A stretch of 38,660 nt of DNA from Jiangella rhizosphaerae (GTDB taxonomy: Bacteria; Actinomycetota; Actinomycetes; Jiangellales; Jiangellaceae). Position numbers and translations under genes: made by a program. The stretch spans positions 4,505 to 43,164 of the forward strand of contig NZ_QUAL01000035.1 of assembly GCF_003579925.1 (NCBI RefSeq). The letters are read 5' to 3'. Below the pieces are notes generated by a model. That model was given only the letters and a program-made list of their open reading frames with translations, made no database searches and was not told the origin of the DNA. Below, one piece after another: positions 8,602-14,649 of the stretch (within the stretch, counting starts at the first letter, position 1; every line of letters begins with the position of its first letter).

Positions 8602-9890
8602 GCACGCTGCCCGACGCGGTGCGGGCGCGGCTCGTCGCGCTGGGGTCGGACGTGCTCGGTTCGATGCCAGCGGCCGAGGTCCCGCGTGTGCTGCGGCCGA
8701 TCGCGAGGTTCGCGGCGGCCAAACGCGCCCGTCTGGGCGCCAGCGCCATCGCGTCGGCGCTCGACACCGAGGCGGGCTTCCGGCGCCGCGTCCTCGACGC
8801 CGCGTCCGCCGCCGATCCCGCGCTCGCGAAGGCGCTGGAATCGGGGTCGGCGCCGGCCGCCGCCGACCCCGTCGACGTCGCCGTTCTCGCCTACCTCCTG
8901 CGCCCCGACGGGTGGGAGACCATGGTCGAGACCGCGGCCGCCTCCGTCCGCCGCGGCGACGACGAGGGCCGGCTCACCCGCGAGGCGGCCGCCGCCGAGC
9001 GGCTGCGCGAGCAGCTCGAGGCCGCCCGCGCCTCCACGCGCGAGATGCGCGCGACGATGCGCGCGGAGATCGACCGCCTCAAGGCCGAGAACACCATGCT
9101 GCGGCGGCGGGTCCAGGAGACCCGCGAGCGGCTGAGCGAGGCGCGTCAGCAGGAGCAGGACGAGCAGGAGCAGGCCGGCCGCGAACTGGCCGAGGCTCGC
9201 GCCGCCCTGCGCGCCGCCGAGACGGAGGCCCGCCGGCTCCGTGCGCGGCTCGCGGACACCGAGGCAGCCCTGGAAGCGGCCCGGCGCAGCGGCCGGGCCG
9301 AACGCGGCCTCGGCACGGCGCGGCTGGCGTTGCTGCTGGACACGCTGGGCGAGGCCGCGGCCGGGCTCCGTCGCGAACTGGCGTTGCCGGCCTCGACCCT
9401 CTCGCCCGCCGACACCGTCGAGGCCGCCGTCCCCGGCAGCCCGCTGGACGGCGGCGCCGTCGGCCGCGCCCGGGCCGCCGACGAGCCGGGCTATCTGGAC
9501 GAGCTGCTGGCGCTGCCGCGGGTCCACCTGATCGTCGACGGCTACAACGTCACCAAGGCCGCCTGGCCGGCCATGCCGCTGGACGCCCAGCGGTCGCGGC
9601 TCGCGCAGGGGCTGGCGGCGGTGTCGGCCCGGACGGGCGCCGAGGTGACGCTCGTCTTCGACGGCGCGGACGTGACGGTGCCGCCCCCGGTCCCGGGGTC
9701 GGGGATCCGGGTCCGGTTCAGCCCGACGGGGCAGACGGCGGACGAGCTCATCCGGCGCATGGTCCGGGCCGAGCCCCAGGGCCGCCCGGTGGTGGTGGTG
9801 TCCTCGGACCGCGAGGTCGCCGAGGGTGTGCGCCGTCCCGGGGTGCGCAGCGTCGAGTCCGTGGCGTTGATCGGGCTGCTCGGCCGGTGA
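8598..9890 (+). CDS. Coiled-coil protein with C-terminal NYN (PIN-like) nuclease domain
   Basis: A 430-residue cytosolic protein. The N-terminal ~120 residues are helical, residues about 125-235 form a long charged coiled coil (repeats of RLREQLEAAR, RLKAENTMLRRRV, EARRLRARLADTEAALE), and residues about 305-430 are an NYN/YacP-like domain. The NYN core shows HLIVDGYNVTKA (first catalytic Asp), TLVFDGAD, and VVVVSSDREVAEG. Such domains are metal-dependent RNases in tRNA or mRNA processing; the exact substrate is unknown here. The GTG at 8598 overlaps the zinc-ribbon stop (GTGA). The coiled coil suggests an oligomer that brings several nuclease domains together. Confidence 0.9.
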   Translation: MSTLPDAVRARLVALGSDVLGSMPAAEVPRVLRPIARFAAAKRARLGASAIASALDTEAGFRRRVLDAASAADPALAKALESGSAPAAADPVDVAVLAYLLRPDGWETMVETAAASVRRGDDEGRLTREAAAAERLREQLEAARASTREMRATMRAEIDRLKAENTMLRRRVQETRERLSEARQQEQDEQEQAGRELAEARAALRAAETEARRLRARLADTEAALEAARRSGRAERGLGTARLALLLDTLGEAAAGLRRELALPASTLSPADTVEAAVPGSPLDGGAVGRARAADEPGYLDELLALPRVHLIVDGYNVTKAAWPAMPLDAQRSRLAQGLAAVSARTGAEVTLVFDGADVTVPPPVPGSGIRVRFSPTGQTADELIRRMVRAEPQGRPVVVVSSDREVAEGVRRPGVRSVESVALIGLLGR

Positions 9891-10156
9891 CGGTGGGGGG
9901 CCATCACCACGTCTTCTCGACCGTCGACACGGTTGCAGGCGTAGTGCGACACGAGCTTTCGCAGTGAACGTGATCATCTCGGGCCGGAGGGCGGCGAACT
10001 CGGGCGCCGATCCGGTGCACCACCAGTCACATCCATCACTCCAATCACCTGCGGAAACTTCTGTCTCGTGGCGACCTTGTCGGACCCTGCCCTTAACGTC
10101 GGTGATCAGCGGGGAGGAGAGCTCGCCCGCGGAAGGTGTGAGAGGGAGGGACGGTC
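9891..10156. other. Intergenic leader region with no recognised gene
   Basis: These 266 bases are less GC-rich than the flanking genes (for example ATCCATCACTCCAATCACC) and hold the promoter and leader of the small Cys protein at 10157. I looked for a c-di-AMP riboswitch, because these sometimes precede cell-wall hydrolase genes in actinobacteria, but could not identify its conserved core. No strong hairpin with a T-tract was seen. Confidence 0.4.
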
Positions 10157-10399
10157 ATGCACATCGACTGCGATCGCTGCGAGATGCGGGGCCTGGCGTG
10201 CTCCGACTGCGTGGTCTCGGTGCTCCTGGGGCCCATCGACAGCGAGCTGGGTGGTGAGGAGCGCCAGGCCCTGGGGGTGCTCGCCGACGCGGGGCTGGTG
10301 CCGCCGCTGCGTCTGGTCGTGACGGAGGGTGACGACGCGACCAGAAAATCGGCCGAAACCCGCGTGGGGGATTTGCGGGAGGCACGTGAGGCTGGCTAG
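10157..10399 (+). CDS. Small conserved Cys-rich protein upstream of the NlpC/P60 gene
   Basis: An 80-residue protein opening MHIDCDRCEMRGLACSDC, with four cysteines arranged C-x2-C-x6-C-x2-C in the first 18 residues, then a hydrophobic VVSVLLGP and a polar C-terminus. The Cys pattern suggests a small metal site. The start is well supported by GGGAGGGA about seven bases upstream. It lies 46 bases before the NlpC/P60 gene on the same strand, and its TAG stop overlaps TAGGCT (10397-10402), a possible -10 for that gene. I recognise it as an actinobacterial conserved hypothetical; no function is known to me. Confidence 0.8.
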   Translation: MHIDCDRCEMRGLACSDCVVSVLLGPIDSELGGEERQALGVLADAGLVPPLRLVVTEGDDATRKSAETRVGDLREAREAG

Positions 10400-10402
10400 G
10401 CT
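10397..10402 (+). promoter_or_regulatory. Putative -10 element for the NlpC/P60 gene
   Basis: TAGGCT overlaps the stop codon of the 80-aa gene. A start about seven bases on would leave a leader of roughly 37 bases carrying the GGAAGGA site before GTG 10446. No convincing -35 was found. Confidence 0.35.
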
Positions 10403-10445
10403 CCCGGCCCAGGTGCCTGTATCCCGCCCCGAAGGAAGGACCAGA

Positions 10446-11510
10446 GTGCCTGAGCCAGGTGGTCACCCCCGCCGTCCGCGCCGCGCGCTTGTCGCGTTGT
10501 GCACCGCAGCTGTCAGCGTCACCGGGGGAATGACCCTCATCACGCAGAGCAACGCCGACCCGAAGCCGACGATCTCCGAGGTCAGGGAGCAGGTCGACGC
10601 CCTCTACCACCAGGCTGAGCAGGCGACGGAGCGGTACAACGCCGCCACCGACGAGCTCGCCGAGGTGCAGCGCCGCATCGAGCGCGCGCAGGCGTCGCTC
10701 GAGCGGCAGCAGCAGGCCGTCGACGCCGTCAGGGCGCAGATCGGCGCGTACGCCTCGGCCAGCTACCGGTCCGGCGGCATCGTCGACCCCACGCTGCAGA
10801 CGCTGCTGGCCGAGAGCCCCGAGGACTTCCTCGCGCAGGCGTCGGTCATGAACGCGTTCGCCGGGCAGCAGGCCGAGAGCCTGGCCAGCGCCGCCGACGT
10901 CAGCCGCAGCTACGAGGCCGCGCGCCTCATGGCCGACGAGGAGTTGACGCGCCAGCAGGCCGTCGAGGCCACGCTCGAGACCGAGAAGGCGACCGTCGAG
11001 CAGCTACTGGCCGAAGCGCAGGAGATCCTCGACCAGCTGGAGGCCGAAGAGCTGGCGCAGCTGGAGGAGGACCGCGAGGAGAACGCCGAGGTGCCCGACC
11101 GCGGCGAGGACGACGAGGCCGACGAGGACGAGGACACCCCGACCGACCCGCCGCCGGTCTCCGGCCGTGCGGGCGTCGTGGTCGAGTTCGCGTTGGCGCA
11201 GCTCGGCGAGCCTTACGCCTGGGGCGGCGACGGGCCCGACAGCTGGGACTGCTCGGGTCTCACCTCCGCCGCCTGGGCCGAGGCCGGCGTGAGCCTGCCG
11301 CGCTCGTCCGGCTCGCAGATCGGCGTCGGCACCCGCGTCTCCAAGAGCCAGCTCGAGCCCGGTGACCTGGTGTTCTATTACAGCCCCATCAGCCACGTCG
11401 GCATCTACATCGGCGACGGCCAGATCGTGCACGCCACCCACCCGGGTGACGTCGTGAGCGTCGACGACGTCGACCTCATGCCGTTCGCGGGCGCCACCCG
11501 GCCGGGCTGA
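10446..11510 (+). CDS. Secreted NlpC/P60 peptidoglycan hydrolase with coiled-coil stalk (RipC-like)
   Basis: A 354-residue secreted cell-wall hydrolase. An N-terminal signal-like segment (basic PRRPRRALV, then a hydrophobic stretch to about residue 36) precedes a long coiled coil (about 40-225, Gln/Glu/Ala-rich), an acidic linker (EDDEADEDEDTPTDPPPV), and a C-terminal NlpC/P60 domain. Catalytic Cys269 is in WDCSGLTSAAW and His317 in SHVGIYIGD, with a later His in IVHATH as the likely third residue. The family cleaves D-Glu to diaminopimelate bonds, and the coiled coil usually restrains the domain until FtsEX-type activation. GTG 10446 was chosen for its GGAAGGA site; the longer open frame runs into the preceding gene. 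Position and architecture match Rv2190c (RipC). Confidence 0.92.
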   Translation: MPEPGGHPRRPRRALVALCTAAVSVTGGMTLITQSNADPKPTISEVREQVDALYHQAEQATERYNAATDELAEVQRRIERAQASLERQQQAVDAVRAQIGAYASASYRSGGIVDPTLQTLLAESPEDFLAQASVMNAFAGQQAESLASAADVSRSYEAARLMADEELTRQQAVEATLETEKATVEQLLAEAQEILDQLEAEELAQLEEDREENAEVPDRGEDDEADEDEDTPTDPPPVSGRAGVVVEFALAQLGEPYAWGGDGPDSWDCSGLTSAAWAEAGVSLPRSSGSQIGVGTRVSKSQLEPGDLVFYYSPISHVGIYIGDGQIVHATHPGDVVSVDDVDLMPFAGATRPG

Positions 11511-11528
11511 CCCTTCCCCGAACACCCG

Positions 11529-11565
11529 AGAGCCGGGCGCCCCGCGGGCGTCCGGCTCTTCTCGT
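11529..11565 (+). terminator. Rho-independent-type terminator after the NlpC/P60 gene
   Basis: AGAGCCGGGCGC (11529-11540) pairs with GCGTCCGGCTCT (11548-11559), with one G-T wobble and a seven-base loop that can close further. It is followed by TCTCGTT and begins 19 bases after the stop codon. Confidence 0.7.
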
Positions 11566-11591
11566 TCGAGGTGACGCGACCGGACGAGCCA

Positions 11592-11613
11592 CCCGTGACC
11601 CCGTTGTCACGGG
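11592..11613. repeat. Perfect 8-bp inverted repeat carrying the GTCAC core
   Basis: CCCGTGAC (11592-11599) and GTCACGGG (11606-11613) flank a six-base spacer. The same GTCACGGG octamer recurs at 11961-11968 in the box array upstream of the 44-aa gene. It lies 51 bases downstream of that gene's stop, so it could be a weak minus-strand terminator (no T-tract) or a regulator site. Confidence 0.5.
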
Positions 11614-11663
11614 CGCTCGCTCCACCGGTTGCTCTCGCGGTGCAACCGCTGATCGGTGCGACG

Positions 11664-11798
11664 TCAGCCGACGCTGATGGCGTGCGCCAGCTGCCAGCTG
11701 ATGAACCACGTGCCGGCCAGGATCACTGCGAACACGGCCAGCCGCATCAGAGCGCTCTCGATGCGCACGGAACTCCGCTGCCGTAGTACGTCACGCAT
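11664..11798 (-). CDS. 44-residue single-pass membrane protein
   Basis: A short gene reading MRDVLRQRSSVRIES then a hydrophobic segment LMRLAVFAVILAGTWFISWQ and a short tail ending HAISVG. The basic N-terminus and one 18-20 residue helix predict a single-pass inner-membrane protein with its N-terminus inside. The ATG at 11798 has a GGGGTGAT-type ribosome-binding site about seven bases upstream. The upstream gap (11799-12007) holds a perfect 7-bp inverted repeat and a phased GTCAC box array, which suggests strong regulation. It sits downstream of, and in the same direction as, the two-component system at 12008-14231. I do not recognise the family; a role as stress-responsive effector or sensor modulator is inference. 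Confidence 0.7.
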   Translation of the reverse strand: MRDVLRQRSSVRIESALMRLAVFAVILAGTWFISWQLAHAISVG

Positions 11799-11832
11799 GG
11801 TCGATCACCCCCGGACTTCTCAACCTCGTACC

Positions 11833-11850
11833 GGCAGGCCAACGCCTGCC
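11833..11850. promoter_or_regulatory. 7-bp inverted repeat upstream of the 44-aa membrane protein gene
   Basis: GGCAGGC (11833-11839) and GCCTGCC (11844-11850) are a perfect inverted repeat with a four-base spacer, 35 bases upstream of the ATG at 11798. It could be a regulator site or a small leader hairpin; no ligand-binding RNA was recognised. Confidence 0.35.
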
Positions 11851-11930
11851 TACATCAAGGATGAGGTCAGATGAGTTGGGGGTCGATGGAGCGAGCGTCT
11901 ACTTACGTATCGACCGAACGGGGGAGATCC

Positions 11931-12006
11931 GTCACAGTCGGTGACGGCACGTCACGCAGTGTCACGGGAACGGTGCCGATGTCACAGGAGTACGTCCTGG
12001 TGTCAC
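11931..12006. promoter_or_regulatory. Phased array of six GTCAC boxes
   Basis: GTCAC occurs at 11931, 11951, 11961, 11981 and 12002, and its complement GTGAC at 11941. Spacings are about 10 or 20 bases, so all boxes fall on nearly the same face of the helix. The last box abuts the response-regulator stop at 12008. The array lies 133-208 bases upstream of the 44-aa gene start. The nonamer GTCACAGTC at 11931 recurs, inverted, in the region upstream of the kinase (14372-14380). The likely reader is the adjacent NarL-type regulator, which is inferred and not shown. Confidence 0.6.
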
Positions 12007-12007
12007 A

Positions 12008-12655
12008 TTACCCCGGTTGCGCCTCTTCACCATGGCTCAACAGTCCAGCTCGTACCGCGGCCATGATCGCCTGGGCCCGGTTCGAGGCGTTGAGCTTGTC
12101 GTAGAGCTTCGAGACGTGGGTCTTCGTGGTCGACTCGCTGATGTACAGCTTGCGGGCGATGCTCGACACGCCGAGGCCGTCGGCCAGGAGGTCGAGCACC
12201 TCGCGCTCACGCCGGGTGAGCTGCGGCCCGGTGGGGTGCAGGCGCCGCTGCATGGCCTCCGCCAGGCCGTCGGCGACGAACGCGGACGGGGTGGCGGCGG
12301 CGTGCCGGGCGGCGGCGACGACGTCGTCGCTGGGGGAGCTCTTCGGCACGAACGCCGACGCGCCGGCGTCGAGCGCGCCGAACAGGTGGTCGTCGCCGGC
12401 GTACATGGTGAGAATGACCAGGCCGATGTCGCCGCGGTTCTGCCGGAGCCGCTGCGCCAGCTCGAGGCCGCTGCCGTCGGGAAGCCGGATGTCGATGACC
12501 GCCACCGTGGGCTGCGTCGCCTCGGCCAGTTTCTGTGCCTCGGCGACGGTGGCGGCTTCGCCGACCACGGTGAATCCGGCGTCGCGTTCGAAGGCGCGAC
12601 GCAGACCTTGGCGGATGAGCTCGTGGTCGTCCACGAGCATGACCGACATGGGCAC
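12008..12655 (-). CDS. NarL/LuxR-family two-component response regulator
   Basis: A 215-residue regulator. The receiver has the acidic pocket in MLVDDHELIRQGL, phospho-acceptor D55 in VAVIDIRLPDG, and the late Lys in FVPKSS. The C-terminal helix-turn-helix is a LuxR type (LTRREREVLDLLADGLGVSSIARKLYISESTTKTHVSKLYDKL). GTG at 12655 was chosen because GAGGGG is seven bases upstream; ATG 12649 is two codons inside. The gene starts four bases after the kinase stop, so the two are co-expressed. The pair is the kinase-first arrangement common in actinobacteria. Its targets are unknown; the GTCAC boxes at both ends of this locus are the best candidates. Confidence 0.95.
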   Translation of the reverse strand: MPMSVMLVDDHELIRQGLRRAFERDAGFTVVGEAATVAEAQKLAEATQPTVAVIDIRLPDGSGLELAQRLRQNRGDIGLVILTMYAGDDHLFGALDAGASAFVPKSSPSDDVVAAARHAAATPSAFVADGLAEAMQRRLHPTGPQLTRREREVLDLLADGLGVSSIARKLYISESTTKTHVSKLYDKLNASNRAQAIMAAVRAGLLSHGEEAQPG

Positions 12656-12659
12656 GGTG

Positions 12660-14231
12660 TTACCCCTCTCCATGAACGTTGCCGAGGGATACGTCGACGA
12701 CCGTACCGCTCTCGGGCCTGTCTTCGATGACGAGTGTGGCGCCCACTCGCCGGGCACGCTCGGCCATGATCTCCAGACCGTAGCGGCCGCGTGGCTGCTC
12801 CCGCATGCCCATGCCGTCATCGACCACGCGGATCTGCGCGTTGGGCGGGCTGACGGACACGGTGACCCACAGGTTCTTCGCCTTCGCGTGCTTGCGCACG
12901 TTGGTGATGGCCTCCTGGCCGATGCGCAGCAGTTCGGCCTCGACCTCCGGACGGAGGCGGTCGTGCTCCTCCTGGTGCACGAGGTGGACCTTGAGCCCGG
13001 CCTGCGCGCCCACCTGACGGGCGTAGGCCGACAGGGAGGTGCCGAGGCCGCCGTCGTGGTCGAGGTCGCTGCGCAGGTCGAAGATCGAGTGCCGCAGGTT
13101 CGACAGGATGCGGGTGAGCTCCTGCCGCAGTGTGGTCGACAGCGACTTGGCGTCGGCGTCGGTGGTGCGGGCGATGAGGTCGTCCACGAGGTAGCCCAGC
13201 GAGGTCAGTTCCTGGGCGATGCCGTCGTGGATCTCGCGGGCCAGCCGGCGCCGCTCCTCGCGGGTGGCCAGCTCGCGAACCTCGTCGAAGAGCAGCGCGG
13301 TCTCCAGCCGCAGCGCGCCCTCGTCGGTCGAGCCGACGAGCAGCTGCAGCTCCTCCGAGGACACCTGGTCGGGCACGTCGGCGACGATGACGCCCATGGT
13401 GCGCGACCCGACCCGCAGCGGCAGCACGACGCGGTAGCCCCGCCGCCCGTTCGGCGTCCAGGCCGGTGTCTCGCTGCTCCACGCCTCGAGAACGACGGGG
13501 TCGCGCTCGGCGCCGAGCAGCCAGCCGTCGTCCTCGCCGCGGTGGGCGAGCGGGAACAGGTTGCCGCCCTCGCGCCGCACCAGCAGCGCGGCCCGGCGGA
13601 CGGCGAGCGGCCCGGCCACGTGGTCGAGCAGGCCCTCGGCGAGTGTGCCGGGGTCGAGGCCGACCGAGAGCCGGCGCGACACCACCCGCAGCTCCGACAG
13701 CAGCCGGTAGGCAGCGGCGTAGCGCCCGCCGTCGGCGATCTGGATGCTGTCCAGACGCAGCACCCACGCCCCGATGGCGCCGGTGGCGAAGATGATGACG
13801 ATCCAGACGGACACGCTGCCGAACGTCGGCAGCTCGATCAGGTTCCCGCCGGCGAGGATGTTGCCGATGGCCAGGCCGATCGCACCGACGAGCGTGGTGA
13901 CGGCGGTGCCCATGATGCTGCCGGCGAGACCGGCGGCGAACGCGGGGACCAGCAGGTAGGGGAGCGCGAGGTAGGCCTCGGGCAGTCCGAGCCCGACGAT
14001 GATCGACGCCAGCGCCATCTCGGCGGTCACCTGAACGCGGGTACGCGGCAGGATCCGTTCGGAGATGGCGGCCGCCAGCGCGACGAGGGCCAGTGCGCCG
14101 AGCCACCACCAGTCGGTGACGACGCTGCGGGCCGACCCTGTCAGGGCGATGACGAGTGCGAGCATGCCGGGCCGCGCGACGGCGACGCCATGCCAATGAC
14201 GCTGGACGGAATCGGGGGCCCACACACTCAC
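12660..14231 (-). CDS. Membrane sensor histidine kinase with GAF domain (HisKA_3 type)
   Basis: About 523 residues. The N-terminal ~160 residues hold five or six hydrophobic segments (for example WWWLGALALVALAAAI and IVIIFATGAIGAWVL) with no large outside domain, so the sensor is likely intramembrane. Residues about 180-315 resemble a GAF domain. The phospho-accepting His335 is in REIHDGIAQELTSLG, and the ATPase motifs are GQEAITNVRKHAKA and DDGMGM...RYGLEIMAERA. The start is uncertain: GTG 14231 begins SVWAPD, ATG 14282 would add 17 residues from AT-richer sequence, and neither has a clear ribosome-binding site. It precedes the regulator by four bases. Confidence 0.92.
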   Translation of the reverse strand: MSVWAPDSVQRHWHGVAVARPGMLALVIALTGSARSVVTDWWWLGALALVALAAAISERILPRTRVQVTAEMALASIIVGLGLPEAYLALPYLLVPAFAAGLAGSIMGTAVTTLVGAIGLAIGNILAGGNLIELPTFGSVSVWIVIIFATGAIGAWVLRLDSIQIADGGRYAAAYRLLSELRVVSRRLSVGLDPGTLAEGLLDHVAGPLAVRRAALLVRREGGNLFPLAHRGEDDGWLLGAERDPVVLEAWSSETPAWTPNGRRGYRVVLPLRVGSRTMGVIVADVPDQVSSEELQLLVGSTDEGALRLETALLFDEVRELATREERRRLAREIHDGIAQELTSLGYLVDDLIARTTDADAKSLSTTLRQELTRILSNLRHSIFDLRSDLDHDGGLGTSLSAYARQVGAQAGLKVHLVHQEEHDRLRPEVEAELLRIGQEAITNVRKHAKAKNLWVTVSVSPPNAQIRVVDDGMGMREQPRGRYGLEIMAERARRVGATLVIEDRPESGTVVDVSLGNVHGEG

Positions 14232-14354
14232 AGGCGGCAGTTTGCCGTAAAACCGCGATCCGCGAGTTCCGAATCGCGGCATGTGCCCGTACTTCGAGAC
14301 ATGAATTCGATCAAGAAAACGTGATCTGAGCCACAGAACCGTCCGTTACTGGCA

Positions 14355-14388
14355 GTGACGGCTTCGAAACTGACTGTGACGCTGTGAC
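14355..14388 (-). promoter_or_regulatory. Three GTCAC boxes upstream of the sensor kinase gene
   Basis: On the minus strand GTCAC appears at 14388-14384, 14380-14376 and 14359-14355. The first two are GTCACAGC and GTCACAGTC, eight bases apart. The GTCACAGTC nonamer is identical to the one at 11931. This suggests the regulator controls its own operon as well as the neighbour at 11664. Confidence 0.45.
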
Positions 14389-14426
14389 ACCGTCTCAGCT
14401 TCGAGTCGCGCGTTCGCCGGAAGTAC

Positions 14427-14432
14427 GTTATA
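14427..14432 (-). promoter_or_regulatory. Putative -10 element of the two-component operon
   Basis: Minus-strand TATAAC, close to the actinobacterial TANNNT consensus, about 195 bases upstream of the kinase GTG. It would place the GTCAC boxes inside the early transcribed region, so a second, nearer promoter is also possible. No clear -35. Confidence 0.35.
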
Positions 14433-14490
14433 GGCCCGATTCGGCCGGTGCCATTGCGCCGGCGAAACGGACATCGCGGGCTCGATCGGC

Positions 14491-14628
14491 TCAGGCCCGG
14501 GGATCGGCGACGGTGCCGAGGAAGAGGATCGTCCCGGTCGAGTCCGGGGCAGGCGACTCCGCCGTTCCGCGGGCCGCGACCGGCAGGCCGCCCGTCAGTG
14601 CGGCGGAGACCGGTCGCCGGTACGGCAT
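14491..14628 (-). pseudogene. Serpin C-terminal remnant with an alternative reactive loop
   Basis: This 45-codon open stretch lies 21 bases beyond the serpin stop and in the same reading frame. Its end, DSTGTILFLGTVADPRA, matches the serpin's own DSQTGTIVFLGAVTDPRG (the conserved last strand). Upstream, SAALTGGLPVAARG lines up with the reactive-loop segment AAAVTGGLTRTSAG. The strand between them (SFRVDRPFAFTI in the intact copy) is missing. It therefore looks like the decayed 3' end of a duplicated serpin gene with a different loop. The ATG at 14628 has no clear ribosome-binding site, and expression on its own is unlikely. Confidence 0.7.
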
Positions 14629-14649
14629 GCCGGCCCCGAGGGCGGTGCG

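Larger units (their letters stand above)
14232..14490. other. Regulatory intergenic region upstream of the sensor kinase
   Basis: This 259-base region is more AT-rich than the genes around it. It holds three GTGAC cores (GTCAC on the minus strand) at 14355, 14376 and 14384, and a good minus-strand -10 (TATAAC, 14427-14432). No open frame with coding character was seen. The serpin remnant ends at its right edge. Confidence 0.5.

Noticed and set aside
9891-10156. c-di-AMP (ydaO-type) riboswitch before the cell-wall hydrolase region
   Set aside because: The location is suggestive, but the conserved core sequences could not be found by eye.
9964-10257. 97-codon plus-strand open frame before the small Cys protein
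   Set aside because: It overlaps the better-supported 80-aa gene in another frame and has no ribosome-binding site or recognisable features.
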